From the NCBI GenBank assembly GCA_026706025.1, contig JAPOZO010000072.1:1-64000 (forward strand): a DNA stretch of 64,000 bases. The letters are read 5' to 3'. This DNA comes from Candidatus Poribacteria bacterium. Lineage in GTDB: Bacteria > Poribacteria > WGA-4E > WGA-3G. Below, piece by piece: positions 44,331 to 54,615 of this stretch (positions within the stretch are counted from its first letter, which is position 1; each line of letters starts with the position of its first letter). Under the pieces are notes generated by a model. It was not told where the DNA came from and ran no database searches. It was given only the letters and a program-made list of their open reading frames with translations. A program made the translations under genes and the position numbers.

Positions 44331-45215
44331 TTACTTTGAAAATAAAGAACTCACCCATTGATTAAGGCGTTGCGGGATTGTTGTGAGTTGCGCCCGGAAA
44401 AGCGCGCGCCGAGCATCATCGGCAATCGGAATAGTCTTCAGTTGATAGGGTGCAGTCTCAAGTGTATTCCAGCCTATAACCGTTGTGCGCGCTGATCGGA
44501 ATCCACCCGCTTTCACCATCTTAATTTCGCGTTCGGTATAATCACCGTTGGGGTAACTGAAATGAGAACATTCAACCCCCAAAAGTTTTTCTAAATCCAC
44601 CTTGCTCCCAATAATTTCTTGCCTACACTCCGTTTCGGTGCAATGCGGCAGAATCGGATGGAACTGCGTATGCGGTTGAAAGTCAACGTCCGCCATCATC
44701 TCCTTCATTTCCACGATATTCAGTGCCTGCCTGTCTGGATAAACATTTTCAGGTTCAAAGTCAGCCGTCCGTTTCAGGTATGCCAACCGTTCTGCATTCG
44801 GCAGCCGCTTGAGTTTTTCTCTTTCCGCTTTAGAGTGTTCATCTATTCTGAACCAAAAATGCCGATGCGTATTGATAATCCGAGTGCAGACAAAGAGCGT
44901 CGGACGAATACGATGCTGCTTGAAAAGGGGTAAGAGTTCAATATTACCGGCGTGACCATCGTCGATTGTAATTACAACACTTTTTTCGGGTACTCGTGAG
45001 AAATCCTTCTGGTAGATAGCAGAGACCAAGGTATCCAGTGATATGATCGTGTAATGGCGTGAAAGATAAGCGAGATGTTTCGCGAAGACTGTCGGCTTTG
45101 TATCGTGATACATGAGGATAGCGACCCGGTTCCGGCAGAGGAATTCCCGAATGAGAATGTGTATGCCTGATAAACAGATGAGGGTTGCCACCATATTTTT
45201 TAGAAAATCACGCAT
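44331..45215 (-). CDS. Polysaccharide deacetylase (NodB-like, CE4)
   Basis: 294 residues. A hydrophobic N-terminal segment (MVATLICLSGIHILI) suggests membrane anchoring. CE4 motifs: MYHD near 34-37, the catalytic base and metal Asp in TIDDGH, the histidines in QPHTQFHPILPH, and FSYPNGDYTE. It removes N-acetyl groups from amino sugars in a polymer. It is at the upstream edge of the polysaccharide locus and may create free amines for N-sulfation, which is inference. Confidence 0.88.
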   Translation of the reverse strand: MRDFLKNMVATLICLSGIHILIREFLCRNRVAILMYHDTKPTVFAKHLAYLSRHYTIISLDTLVSAIYQKDFSRVPEKSVVITIDDGHAGNIELLPLFKQHRIRPTLFVCTRIINTHRHFWFRIDEHSKAEREKLKRLPNAERLAYLKRTADFEPENVYPDRQALNIVEMKEMMADVDFQPHTQFHPILPHCTETECRQEIIGSKVDLEKLLGVECSHFSYPNGDYTEREIKMVKAGGFRSARTTVIGWNTLETAPYQLKTIPIADDARRALFRAQLTTIPQRLNQWVSSLFSK

Positions 45216-45286
45216 CTATTAGATTCTCCTGTAGCACATAGAATCCAACAGCATTAGCCCGCTCTGAAAGTGCGTTTTCAAGCTTA

Positions 45287-46204
45287 TTATTTCCCCAATT
45301 CAGCGAGGAGTGTTGAATATGGAAACCCAGCATCAACAATTCGGACATCCGTAAACGGTTCATAATGAACCGTGCCTATCTGCTTATTGATTAACCCTGG
45401 ATCGCCACCATCTATAATAACAGTCGCTATTTCGGTTGGATCTGAATGTCCCCACCAATTGTTGATGACTACGAGGTCAAACTTTACATTCAAGCGAAGC
45501 GCGAAGATATTCGCATTTAGATTGTTATGTTGAATGGTAGACTGGACATTTTCACAGAAAATACCGGTTTCATTCTTAGCAATATTGTTCTTTTCAATAC
45601 GAGGGAGCGTTTGCCGCCCAATCGTGCTAATTCCGATGCTATTGTCGACAATATCGTTGTACCGGACGCGTGCATCGCTACCATCTAAAGCGATAGCGGT
45701 TTCATTGAACCGAAGCGTGCATTCTGCTACCGTCGGTGATGTCGTTTTGACATCCAAGGCGACTGTGGCATATTCTATAACTGTGCCTCTAATAAAACTC
45801 TCCAAATCGTGCGTATGGTCGAAGAAGATACCGTTCCAATCACCAGGTGCAGGTCCGATATTGTCAGATGTAAGATACACGAGTTGGGTTACCTGCGCTT
45901 GTGCTAAAGGTGCACCAATTTTTAGGATCCCTTTTACAGTGACGAGAGCGTTTCGTCCAAATTTAACAGTGGTACCGGGTGGAATGTTGAGGGTCATACT
46001 CCGTGGAATTTCCAACGTCCCATTTACAATGTAAGTCTTCTCAGGTTCCCACGTTTCATCTCCGGTCAGTCGATAGTTTTCAAGTACAACTTCGGAGTTG
46101 TTTTCCGGTGTAGTAGGATTGGAAGTTTCTTGCCTTGTACAACTCGGGCATACTGCTAAACCGAGGCAAAAAATTAACAGGTAGTATAGTGATCGCTTTT
46201 TCAT
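45287..46204 (-). CDS. Right-handed parallel beta-helix lipoprotein
   Basis: 305 residues from ATG 46204. Lipoprotein signal with VCPSC. The mature part resembles pectate-lyase-type or NosD-type beta helices, with turns such as TVIEYATVALDVKTTSPTVAE, FNETAIALDGSDARVRYNDI, GISTIGRQTLPRIEKNNI and VINNWWG. Proteins of this kind bind or cut polysaccharides, but no catalytic set is evident. It lies between the RNA repair gene and the deacetylase gene on the same strand. Confidence 0.8.
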   Translation of the reverse strand: MKKRSLYYLLIFCLGLAVCPSCTRQETSNPTTPENNSEVVLENYRLTGDETWEPEKTYIVNGTLEIPRSMTLNIPPGTTVKFGRNALVTVKGILKIGAPLAQAQVTQLVYLTSDNIGPAPGDWNGIFFDHTHDLESFIRGTVIEYATVALDVKTTSPTVAECTLRFNETAIALDGSDARVRYNDIVDNSIGISTIGRQTLPRIEKNNIAKNETGIFCENVQSTIQHNNLNANIFALRLNVKFDLVVINNWWGHSDPTEIATVIIDGGDPGLINKQIGTVHYEPFTDVRIVDAGFPYSTLLAELGK

Positions 46205-46267
46205 TTCCAATGAAATTCCTATTTTCTAAGGTTCGTTGTAATCTTCAAAGATTTTCATCAAAAAACT

Positions 46268-48829
46268 TCAGAGTCTTGGATCGACTGCTTCACTTTCGAG
46301 TGCCAGAATCCCGAAAACGCATTCATGAACATGGGACAACGGTTCACTGTGAATGAAACGCTCAAGTGCCTCAACGCCCAACGCAAACTCTCGAAGCGCG
46401 AGGGAACGTTTGTGAGAGAGTCCGCGCGATCGGAGACGTTCTAAGTTTTGCGGTAAGGTATATTCCGGTCCATAGATGATCCGCAGGTATTCACGACCTC
46501 GGCACTTCACAGCGGGTTGGACTAAGCCTCGCTTGCCTTGAACGATAAAATCCAGAGGCTTGATGACTGTGCCTTCACCGCCTTGCTCGGTGAGTTCTTC
46601 CCATCGATGGATCGCTTTAGTTTGGCTTGTGTCGTCAGTTACATCAACCGTCCCGTAGGAAGTTGTGAACAACAGATTCCCTTCAGAATTTTCACAGAGC
46701 TTGCGAAGCGTTTCCATGTGCCAGAGATGGTTTTTATCGAAATATACCGTCCCTTCTGTAGCGAGTAAATGGAACGGTGCTAACTTCAGGTCCGCAATAG
46801 ATTGGACATGCCAACAGTACTGCTGATAAGCCTTGACGTATCCGGTCACTGCTTCTGCGCGTTGACGATAGTCATCTAATATAGGGCTTACGTCAATACC
46901 CTGTTCGGCAGCGGTTTCCAAGGCGGTAAGGGCTTCCTCCAAAGCAACACGCGCCGATGCGCCTACCGGGGCATATTGTTGCCGTAACAATTCTTGGGCT
47001 TTAACCGACCACGGCATGAGTTCACAGTCGAGACAGATCCAATCTGTGTTTAGGGTCTCCCAATAATCGGCTTTGTCAATTGCCGCCTTCACCCGTTTCA
47101 ACAGTTCGGTTTCAATTGTAGTATCGTCAAAGAAGCGTCTGCCGGTCCGTGTGTAACAGATGCCAAGCGTGTCGTCCGCGACACCAAATCGTCTTTTTGC
47201 GGTTTCAGGATCTCGACAAACGATAACGACAGCACGCGACCCCATGTGTTTTTCTTCCCAGACGACATTGGATACACCCTGTTTGCGATAATAAGTGAAC
47301 GCTTCCGCTGGATACTCAAGCAAACCGGGGCTGTTAGTTGTTTCGGTCGGAGACATTGTCGGTGGAAGGTAGATAAGCCATTTCGGATCTACAGCGAAAC
47401 GGCTGATTGTCTCAAGTGCGGTGATCGTATTCTCTTCACGGATTGTCACGTTGTGATGTAACCGCGTGCTGATAATGCGTTTTCCGAGTACATCATCAAT
47501 GTTTAGGATATCGTCGGACGCGTGTGTTTTGGTAGATCGTTGGCTCTCATCCGCAAGAAATGGCTTCGCCGGTTGATAATACGTTTGGTGTGCCGGGACA
47601 GATACGAGTTCTCTTTCAGGGTACTGTAGTGCCGTGAGTTTGCCGCCGAAAACACATCCGGTATCAATGTTGATTGTGCGGTTTACCCATTGCGGTTCTG
47701 GGATTGGGGTGTGCCCATAAACAACAGTTGCAGCACCGCGATACTCGTCAGCCCAATTGAGCCGAATCGGTAAGCCAAATTCATCGGTTTCTCCTGTGGT
47801 TTCGCCGTAGAGTGCGAATTCCCGGACGCGCCCGGATGCCCTACCTTGTAATTCTGTCTTCATTCCAGCATGCGCAACGACCAGTTTTCCATTATCAAGG
47901 ACGTAGTGGCTCACCAAACTATCTAAGAATTCTGCGATTTGTGTCTTGAATTCGGCTGGTTCTTTCTCCAATTGCGCGAGCGATTCTGCTAACCCGTGTG
48001 TCGGTTTTACATTTTTGCCGCGAAGTGCACGCACCAGTTTTACATCATGATTCCCCGGCACACAGATCGCTGCGTCAGCCTTTTGCATCTGCATGACTAA
48101 GCGTAAGACTTCTGGGACCTTTGGACCTCGGTCAACAAAATCCCCGACGAAGACGGCTTTCCTGCCCTGTGGTGGCGCAACGACGGTGTTACCATCGGAC
48201 TGTGTTGAGATAGTATAACCGAGTTCTTTAAGCAATTCAACCAGTTCATCGAAACAACCGTGAATATCACCAATGATGTCAAAGGGTCCCTGCTCGTCTG
48301 TGCGGTTCACCCATAAGGGTTGGCGTTCGACCTGGACGGCTTCAACGGCTTCCGGTGTGGACATCATATAGAGGAAGTTCCGAAAACCTTCGCGCTTAAG
48401 ATTGCGCAGTGAACGGCGGAGTTGCTGATGCTGCTGGCGGATAACATGCGGTTTAAAATTGCGGTCGGGACGTGCATCGTTTCTTTCCTGACAGAGTTTC
48501 GTGGGCATGTTAAACACAATAGCAACAATTAAACAGTGGTATTCGCGCGCCAATGCGACCAAAGGCTTCCGTGCTTCAGCTTGGACGTTGGTTGCATCAA
48601 TGACCGTCAATTTCCCAGCAGCGAGCCGTTTTGCAGCAATGAAATGCAGCACTTCAAATGCGTCGTTCGTTGCCGTCTGATCGGTCTCATCGTCCGAAAC
48701 AAGCCCTCGGCAGAAATCCGATGAAAGGATTTCGGTCGGCTTAAAATGCTTATGTGCAAAGGTAGATTTGCCTGAACCGGAGGGTCCAATGAGGAGGATC
48801 AGTGAAGGTTCAGGAACCCTAATAAGCAT
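46268..48829 (-). CDS. pnkp: Polynucleotide kinase-phosphatase-ligase Pnkp of the bacterial RNA repair system
   Basis: 853 residues from ATG 48829, with GAGGG 8 bases upstream; GTG 48844 is an alternative. Three modules: the 5'-OH kinase with Walker A GPSGSGKST; the metallophosphatase with GDIHG, GDFVDRGP and GNHD; and the ligase/adenylyltransferase with the lysine motif EEKHMGSR. The order and length match Clostridium thermocellum Pnkp (about 870 residues). With Hen1 it mends RNAs cut by ribotoxins, adding a 2'-O-methyl mark that prevents recutting. The hen1 gene is 48 bases upstream on the same strand. Confidence 0.95.
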   Translation of the reverse strand: MLIRVPEPSLILLIGPSGSGKSTFAHKHFKPTEILSSDFCRGLVSDDETDQTATNDAFEVLHFIAAKRLAAGKLTVIDATNVQAEARKPLVALAREYHCLIVAIVFNMPTKLCQERNDARPDRNFKPHVIRQQHQQLRRSLRNLKREGFRNFLYMMSTPEAVEAVQVERQPLWVNRTDEQGPFDIIGDIHGCFDELVELLKELGYTISTQSDGNTVVAPPQGRKAVFVGDFVDRGPKVPEVLRLVMQMQKADAAICVPGNHDVKLVRALRGKNVKPTHGLAESLAQLEKEPAEFKTQIAEFLDSLVSHYVLDNGKLVVAHAGMKTELQGRASGRVREFALYGETTGETDEFGLPIRLNWADEYRGAATVVYGHTPIPEPQWVNRTINIDTGCVFGGKLTALQYPERELVSVPAHQTYYQPAKPFLADESQRSTKTHASDDILNIDDVLGKRIISTRLHHNVTIREENTITALETISRFAVDPKWLIYLPPTMSPTETTNSPGLLEYPAEAFTYYRKQGVSNVVWEEKHMGSRAVVIVCRDPETAKRRFGVADDTLGICYTRTGRRFFDDTTIETELLKRVKAAIDKADYWETLNTDWICLDCELMPWSVKAQELLRQQYAPVGASARVALEEALTALETAAEQGIDVSPILDDYRQRAEAVTGYVKAYQQYCWHVQSIADLKLAPFHLLATEGTVYFDKNHLWHMETLRKLCENSEGNLLFTTSYGTVDVTDDTSQTKAIHRWEELTEQGGEGTVIKPLDFIVQGKRGLVQPAVKCRGREYLRIIYGPEYTLPQNLERLRSRGLSHKRSLALREFALGVEALERFIHSEPLSHVHECVFGILALESEAVDPRL

Positions 48830-48877
48830 TCTCAGTACCCTCACTCTTTATTTTTCCCGCCATAAACATCTGTTTTT

Positions 48878-50293
48878 TCATGTTATATGTTCTCCAGAAC
48901 CTTCGCGGTTAAAGACCGCCATCTGGGTCGGGGCACCAACGTCTTCAGCCTCCGGTCCGATCGGGTGAAACACAACGGTATACCCGAAGCGTTTGGCGAC
49001 ATCTGCTGCCCAAGACTGAAATTCGTCACGTGTCCACTCGAAACGATGGTCTTTATGCCGAAAATTCCCACCCTGTAGATTCTCAAATTTCACGTTGTAT
49101 TCTATGTTCGGTGTCGTCAACACAACCGTCCGTGGACAGGCAAACTCGAACAGGACTCGCTCAAAAGCCGCGAGTTGTGGTAAATCTAAGTGTTCAATTA
49201 CTTCTACCACCGCGGCGGCATCGTATCCAGTTAAGCGTTTATCTCGATACCCAAGCGACCCTTGGAACAAGCGAAGCCGTGCTTTCTGTTTCTCCGGCAA
49301 CCTGTCGTAATGGAGGCGTTCTTGTGCGATCTTCAGGGCGCGATGTGAAACATCCATTCCAACGATCTCTTCAAACTGCTTTTCAGCTAACAATTTACGG
49401 AGTAACTTTCCTTCGCCGCACCCTAAATCAAGAACGCGTTTCGCGCCGGACTGCCTGAGGCTCTCAGTCACCGTAGCCAAGCGAATTTCATTCAGCCCGA
49501 TCCGTTCTTCAACTTGTGCCTCTCCTACTTGAACCGTCTCGTCAGTCGCTTGTGCCTCTTCCTCGCGCAATTGGGCGAGTGCCTCACGCGTCAGGTGTCG
49601 TTGATGCTTTAAGTAGCGACGGGCAATAGATTCTTGTTCTGGATGCTCAGCGAGCCAATCGTTACCATGCTTTAAGAGTTTTTCGATCTCTGCATCACCC
49701 ACCCAGTAGTGCTTCTCGTCGTCAAGTACAGGCATCAAAACGTAGAGGTGCGTGAGGAGTTCGCTCACGCGACAGGTGTTTTCGAGTGTTACTGTGAAAT
49801 AACGGCTCTGTCCCCAATCTGGGAAGTGTGGGTCTAACCCGTGTCGTTCTGCTGTTACTGTATAACCCAGTGGCTCAAAAAGTCGTCGCAGCAATTTCTC
49901 TCCGCCGCGACACGGTAAGATGGATAATTGTGCCGTTAGAGGGATCTCGGTCTCCGCAAGTTGTGGACGCTCTTTGCATTTGCCGGACAACGCGCTGCCA
50001 AACACCCGCGCGATTGCGACACTCAAGAACGACGAAGCAACGTATGGACGGTCACTAACGTATTGTGCCAATGCGAAATTTTCTGCGAATTGCCCGTGAG
50101 GACGGCGGACAAGTGCAACCGAATCAATATCAAGCAGTAGTGCTGCTGTGCATTTTTCAGTGCGTGCTTCTGGATAGAAGACGTGTGCTTGCCCAAAAGT
50201 AAGTTCAAAAGATTGCAGCCGCGCAGGGTGTTTATGCAACAGATAACCGAGGTCTGTCGCAGGAGAATATGTGGTTGATATTGTCAATAGCAT
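48878..50293 (-). CDS. hen1: Hen1, 3'-terminal RNA ribose 2'-O-methyltransferase
   Basis: 471 residues. The N-terminal half is the Hen1-N domain needed for Pnkp ligase activation (LLTISTTYSPATDLGYLLHKHP is its usual start). The C-terminal half is the methyltransferase: AdoMet motif VLDLGCGEGKLLRKLL near 285-300, then EVIEHLD with metal ligands, TTPNIEYNVKF, and HKDHRFEW. Hen1 methylates the 2'-OH at the break before ligation by Pnkp. Operon hen1-pnkp. The upstream 393 bases contain palindromes with the sequence AAGTTACC. Confidence 0.95.
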   Translation of the reverse strand: MLLTISTTYSPATDLGYLLHKHPARLQSFELTFGQAHVFYPEARTEKCTAALLLDIDSVALVRRPHGQFAENFALAQYVSDRPYVASSFLSVAIARVFGSALSGKCKERPQLAETEIPLTAQLSILPCRGGEKLLRRLFEPLGYTVTAERHGLDPHFPDWGQSRYFTVTLENTCRVSELLTHLYVLMPVLDDEKHYWVGDAEIEKLLKHGNDWLAEHPEQESIARRYLKHQRHLTREALAQLREEEAQATDETVQVGEAQVEERIGLNEIRLATVTESLRQSGAKRVLDLGCGEGKLLRKLLAEKQFEEIVGMDVSHRALKIAQERLHYDRLPEKQKARLRLFQGSLGYRDKRLTGYDAAAVVEVIEHLDLPQLAAFERVLFEFACPRTVVLTTPNIEYNVKFENLQGGNFRHKDHRFEWTRDEFQSWAADVAKRFGYTVVFHPIGPEAEDVGAPTQMAVFNREGSGEHIT

Positions 50294-50643
50294 AGCACTT
50301 TTCGATTAAGGTTTATCGGCTTTATTTGATCTTTGCTGGGATATTTTCTCCACTGTCTTGAAAGATACCAAAAACAGATTTTTTATCCCGAAAAGTTACC
50401 AAATGGTAACTTTCTTCGTTTTTGGCAATTTTCTGATTTTCGCCGTGAACCCAGTCACTGTATGGGTTTTTTGGCAATTTCTGTATCATTTCTCGCTGCG
50501 AAAAAAGTTACCAAGGCAAATGTAATATTTCGGTTGCTACGGATCTTATGCAAGATATTTTCCAACTTATTTTTAGTATAGTATAATTATACTATGTTTT
50601 CGCGCGATTGTCAAGTTTTTTTGGTGTCATAGCGTAGCAAAAT
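50294..50643. promoter_or_regulatory. Regulatory-looking intergenic region between hen1 and the TrpD-like gene
   Basis: Perfect inverted repeat AAAGTTACC-AAAT-GGTAACTTT at 50392-50413, with a further half site AAAGTTACCAA at 50504-50514. TTGGCAATTT is repeated at about 50422 and 50471. ATAGTATAATTATACTAT at 50578-50595 is an 18-base perfect palindrome. No gene is supported. These may be operators for the RNA repair genes or the divergent gene. Confidence 0.5.
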
Positions 50644-50672
50644 TTGTTTTAATCTCCTAAAAGCAGTATAAT
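50644..50672 (+). promoter_or_regulatory. Promoter of the TrpD-like gene
   Basis: TTGTTT at 50644-50649 and TATAAT at 50667-50672, spacer 17. The predicted start point (about 50679) is only 8 bases before a possible TTG start at 50687, and 68 bases before the preferred ATG at 50747. Confidence 0.6.
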
Positions 50673-50746
50673 AGAATCAACTTCTCTTGTCAAAGACTTT
50701 GCCCCGTAGAAATGTAATTGGCGTTACGCTCGGAGGACCGCCTGAA

Positions 50747-52222
50747 ATGGCAGATTTTGATTCTCTTTCATATACACCGGCATATCCAGGGCCGAATGAT
50801 GATGTGCTTGAGGCACAGGCACGCGTTTGCACAGGGCCGCATCAGACACGTCCGTTGGGTGTGAACCCGTCGGATTTCCCACAACCGGCACCCATTCTCG
50901 AAACAATTTTAAAATCCATAACGGGTGAACTCCCAGCATCGGATGCTGCATCAGCGGCACAGATGGGTGCGTTTTTCGCGGCGATGACGCTCCGCGCCTA
51001 TTTCCCTAAACCGACGCAGTGGAGTCCAGCAGAAGCAGCGGCGTTTCGTAAATACCACTCGGTATTGACAGAACAACTGCCACCGGAAATTCAATACCTC
51101 ATGAACCCTGAACAGGGTTATGTCCCCGCGAACGCGACGGAGGTAGTTGTCGTGAACGCCTTGGAAAAGATTTTACGGGCAAAACATTTAAGTTACGCCG
51201 AAACGCGTGAGATGTGCGAAGCGATCCTCAGCGACGCTGTCAACCCCGCGTTCAAAGGTGCCGCACTTATCGGGCAACGGATGAACCGTGAAACTTACGA
51301 AGAGGTCAGAGGTTATCTTGATGCCTTTTTCGGGCCGGAAGCAGTTGAGCCAATTGATGTCGCGGCACTCACACATTTTGGGCAGCCTTACGATGGCGCG
51401 ACGCGCTATTTTCGTCCGACACTTTTTGTAGCAGCGGTGCGCGCTGCACTCGGTGAAGCATCACTTCTTCATAGTGTGGACGCAATGCCGCCGAAAAACG
51501 GTGTGACAGAGGAGACAATCTTGAAGACTCTCGGTGCGAACACACAACTCTCGCTTACGCAGACGGCTTCACTGATTACAGACGCATCGGTGGGATTTGG
51601 GTATATTAGTCAGCGTGAGTATTGTCGCGATGCTTACGATTTGCGTGAATTGCGGGTGCATATCAAGAAACGTCCGCCTTGGGCAGCGACGGAAAAGGCA
51701 CAGCAGTTCTTTTCGGCACGGGAGTCGAATTATATGGTGCTTGGTTACTACCACATCGGTTATGAGAAACCGCTCCTGCAATTGGCGTGGGAACGTGGTT
51801 TTGATGCGGCTGTTGCTATCAAGGGTGAAGAAGGCACAAGTCATTATGCGCTTCGTCTCGGCAAACCGTCTACAAGCGACAGGATGGCGGTCAACTATTC
51901 GCAAGGCTTTCGGCGTGTGGATGATGCGCGCGAAGACTTCGCGATGGATATAGACCCAGCGGTTTATGGAATTGAGTATATACGGAGTCCGCGTCCAGAG
52001 GTAGCGAGTGCAGAAGCGTTTACGGAATTAGGCGTGGCGGCTCTATCGGGTGAAAAAGGACATATCTACGATAGGATTCTACTGAATACGGCGATGGTAG
52101 ATTATCTATTGGGGATTTGCCCTGAACCTGCGGAGGCATTTGCACGGACGCGGGCGGTGATGGACAGTGGGCGCGCGTTGGAGCATTTGCGAGCGTATGT
52201 TAGAGAGAGCCATCGGGTATAG
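50747..52222 (+). CDS. Glycosyl transferase family 3/anthranilate phosphoribosyltransferase-like protein
   Basis: 491 residues from ATG 50747, with GGAGG 10 bases upstream; a TTG start at 50687 would add 20 residues. The helical part and the loop ALTHFGQPYDGATRYFRPTLFVAAV, HSVDAMPPKNGVTEETIL and IKGEEGTSHYALR recall TrpD/YbiB-type proteins. The PRPP-binding GTGGD motif is not evident, so the classical reaction is doubtful. The protein is longer than TrpD (about 340). No other trp genes are near. Function unassigned. Confidence 0.6.
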   Translation: MADFDSLSYTPAYPGPNDDVLEAQARVCTGPHQTRPLGVNPSDFPQPAPILETILKSITGELPASDAASAAQMGAFFAAMTLRAYFPKPTQWSPAEAAAFRKYHSVLTEQLPPEIQYLMNPEQGYVPANATEVVVVNALEKILRAKHLSYAETREMCEAILSDAVNPAFKGAALIGQRMNRETYEEVRGYLDAFFGPEAVEPIDVAALTHFGQPYDGATRYFRPTLFVAAVRAALGEASLLHSVDAMPPKNGVTEETILKTLGANTQLSLTQTASLITDASVGFGYISQREYCRDAYDLRELRVHIKKRPPWAATEKAQQFFSARESNYMVLGYYHIGYEKPLLQLAWERGFDAAVAIKGEEGTSHYALRLGKPSTSDRMAVNYSQGFRRVDDAREDFAMDIDPAVYGIEYIRSPRPEVASAEAFTELGVAALSGEKGHIYDRILLNTAMVDYLLGICPEPAEAFARTRAVMDSGRALEHLRAYVRESHRV

Positions 52223-52283
52223 CATTTTGTCAGCATCAACAGCACGTCTCATAAATAGTTTGCGCGTATTGGAAGAAACCCCC

Positions 52284-52310
52284 TAAATCCCCCTTATCAG
52301 GGGGACTTTA
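52284..52310. repeat. Short hairpin repeat CCCCCT-TATC-AGGGGG
   Basis: Perfect 6-base arms at 52289-52294 and 52299-52304, preceded by AACCCCCTAAAT. This kind of CCCCCTAAAT...AGGGGG unit is common as an intergenic repeat in several bacterial phyla. It could weakly terminate the TrpD-like gene. Confidence 0.45.
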
Positions 52311-52363
52311 AGACAGAATGCGTAAGTGCTAATAAACTGTTTAAAACGAAACAGAGGTTGTTT

Positions 52364-53278
52364 ATGAAACTGGGATTTGTGAGCGCGATTTTGCCGGAAC
52401 AGTCGTTGACAGAAGTCGTCCAATTCGCGGCTGATACCGGCTTTGATTGCGTCGAATTGATGTGCTGGCCCAAAGGGAAAGCGGAACGGCGTTACGCCGG
52501 TGTTACACACGTTGATGTAGCGGATCTTTCAGATGTGGAAGCAGATGAAATCCTACAATGCGTCTCGGATGCCGGGATAACAATCAGCGGCTTAGGCTAC
52601 TACCCGAATCCACTAACACCTGATGAAACCGAAGCGTCTATCTACAGTGAACACCTTAAGAAACTGATTCTGGCAGCAGAACGTCTGTCAATAGACATCG
52701 TGAACACGTTCATCGGCAGAGATCAGACACGCACGATAGATGAGAATTGGCACCGCTTTAAGCAGGTATGGGCACCACTCATTCACTTTGCTGCCGACCA
52801 CGGCATCCGCATTGGGATTGAGAATTGCCCAATGTTTTTCACTGAGGACGAATGGCCCGCTGGTCAAAACCTCGCCTACTGCCCCGCCGTTTGGGAACGG
52901 ATGTTTACGGAGATCCCATCCCCGAATTTCGGACTCAACTTCGACCCGTCCCACTTTATATGGCTCCAGATGGACTATCTGAAACCGCTTGTTACCTTCG
53001 CCGATCGAATCTTCCACGTGCATGCAAAGGATGTACGGTTAGACAGAGCAAAGCTTGATGAAGTCGGTATCCTCGCAACGCCTTTGTCTTATCATACACC
53101 GAAACTGCCCGGACTTGGCGATGTCGATTGGGGCAGCTTTTTCTCCGTCTTGAGTGATACTAACTACCAAGGCGCGGTCTGTGTTGAAGTAGAGGATCGG
53201 GCTTATGAAGAGACGTTAGAAATGCGACAACGCGCTTTGCGGCAGAGCCATCTTTTCCTGAGACAGTTCATGGGGTGA
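52364..53278 (+). CDS. Sugar phosphate isomerase/epimerase-like TIM-barrel protein
   Basis: 304 residues from ATG 52364 with AGAGG 6 bases upstream. Typical xylose-isomerase-like TIM barrel: [66 protein letters not shown] and [12 protein letters not shown], providing Glu, Asp, His and Glu metal ligands. The substrate is unknown. The next gene begins 3 bases after its stop, so the two are co-translated. Confidence 0.88.
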   Translation: MKLGFVSAILPEQSLTEVVQFAADTGFDCVELMCWPKGKAERRYAGVTHVDVADLSDVEADEILQCVSDAGITISGLGYYPNPLTPDETEASIYSEHLKKLILAAERLSIDIVNTFIGRDQTRTIDENWHRFKQVWAPLIHFAADHGIRIGIENCPMFFTEDEWPAGQNLAYCPAVWERMFTEIPSPNFGLNFDPSHFIWLQMDYLKPLVTFADRIFHVHAKDVRLDRAKLDEVGILATPLSYHTPKLPGLGDVDWGSFFSVLSDTNYQGAVCVEVEDRAYEETLEMRQRALRQSHLFLRQFMG

Positions 53279-53281
53279 GAG

Positions 53282-54451
53282 ATGGATAGCCACGATTGGT
53301 TGGATACAGAATGCGCGGCACTGGAACAAGCAGGTTTACGCCGTCACCTCCGCACTGTCATGAGCGCGCCCACAGGCACAATCCATCTTGATGGACGCGA
53401 GGTCGTGCTGCTCGGTTCAAACAATTATCTGGGGTTAAGCACACACCCGCAGGTGATCGCTGCTGCTGTTGAGGCGACGCAAATTTTCGGCACAGGGGCA
53501 AGTGGATCGCGTCTCATCTCCGGGAACAGCAAACTCTACACAACGTTAGAAACCAACCTCGCCAAAACGAAGCACACCGAAGCCGCGCTTGTCTTCAGTT
53601 CAGGGTACGCTGCCAATACGAGCATTATTCCGGTGCTTGCGGATGAAGGCGACCTCATCTTGAGCGACGCACTTAACCACGCCAGTATCATTGACGGGTG
53701 TAGACTCAGCCGTGCCACTAAGAAGGTTTATCGGCACTGCGATATGGAGCATCTCAAGACGTTGTTATCGGAATCGACCGCGTTCCGGCGGCGACTCATC
53801 GTGACGGATGGTGTTTTCAGTATGGATGGCGATATTGCACCGCTACGGGATATTTACGAAGTCGCTACACACTACAATGCGATGTTACTGGTAGATGATG
53901 CTCATGGATTCGGCGTGTTAGGAAAAGACGGGAGCGGTACCGTTACGCATTTTGGATTGGAAGGGACAGATATTATCCAGATGGGGACACTCAGCAAGGC
54001 AGTCGGTGCCCTTGGCGGGTATATAGCGGGGAGTCGCTCGCTGATTGAATTGCTCATTAACAAGGCGCGCGGTTTCATCTTCACGACAGGATTACCACCT
54101 GCGATCTTGGCAGCGGCGAATGCTGCACTTGATGTCATGTGTTCTTCGCCTGAATTACGGCAACGTTTATCCTCGCATGCAAGATGTCTTAAAACTGCAT
54201 TGACTAATTTGGGGTACACCCTATTGCCGAGTGAAACACAGATTCTTCCGGTAGTGTTAGGAAACCCTCAACAGGCAACAAGCGTTGCGGATGCATTACT
54301 CGCCGAGGGAGTGTTCGCGCCAGCGATCCGTCCACCCGCGGTGCCACCGAACACAAGCCGCTTAAGGCTTACCGTCATGGCAACACACACCGAAGCAGAG
54401 ATACAACAGGCAATTGCTGGGTTTGCAACGGTTTTTCCCAAGACTCGTTAG
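53282..54451 (+). CDS. BioF/KBL-type alpha-oxoamine synthase (PLP enzyme)
   Basis: 389 residues. Fold-type I PLP enzyme: [34 protein letters not shown], the cofactor Asp in [13 protein letters not shown], and the Schiff-base lysine in [14 protein letters not shown]. The pattern is that of 8-amino-7-oxononanoate synthase (biotin) and 2-amino-3-ketobutyrate CoA ligase; the two cannot be separated here, and no other bio gene lies nearby. It follows the TIM-barrel gene by 3 bases. Confidence 0.88.
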   Translation: MDSHDWLDTECAALEQAGLRRHLRTVMSAPTGTIHLDGREVVLLGSNNYLGLSTHPQVIAAAVEATQIFGTGASGSRLISGNSKLYTTLETNLAKTKHTEAALVFSSGYAANTSIIPVLADEGDLILSDALNHASIIDGCRLSRATKKVYRHCDMEHLKTLLSESTAFRRRLIVTDGVFSMDGDIAPLRDIYEVATHYNAMLLVDDAHGFGVLGKDGSGTVTHFGLEGTDIIQMGTLSKAVGALGGYIAGSRSLIELLINKARGFIFTTGLPPAILAAANAALDVMCSSPELRQRLSSHARCLKTALTNLGYTLLPSETQILPVVLGNPQQATSVADALLAEGVFAPAIRPPAVPPNTSRLRLTVMATHTEAEIQQAIAGFATVFPKTR

Positions 54452-54615
54452 CAGTTTGCAATCCTGATTCAGGCAATTAACACCCCACCGAAACGCTTTA
54501 CCCTCATAAGACCTCGTCGCCGATAATTGAAAACCAAACCGCCCTTTATTTCTTGATTTTTTTCCCACCTCGTGGTATACTGCGTCAAATCTTAGCGAAA
54601 GGTAACGGATTAAAA

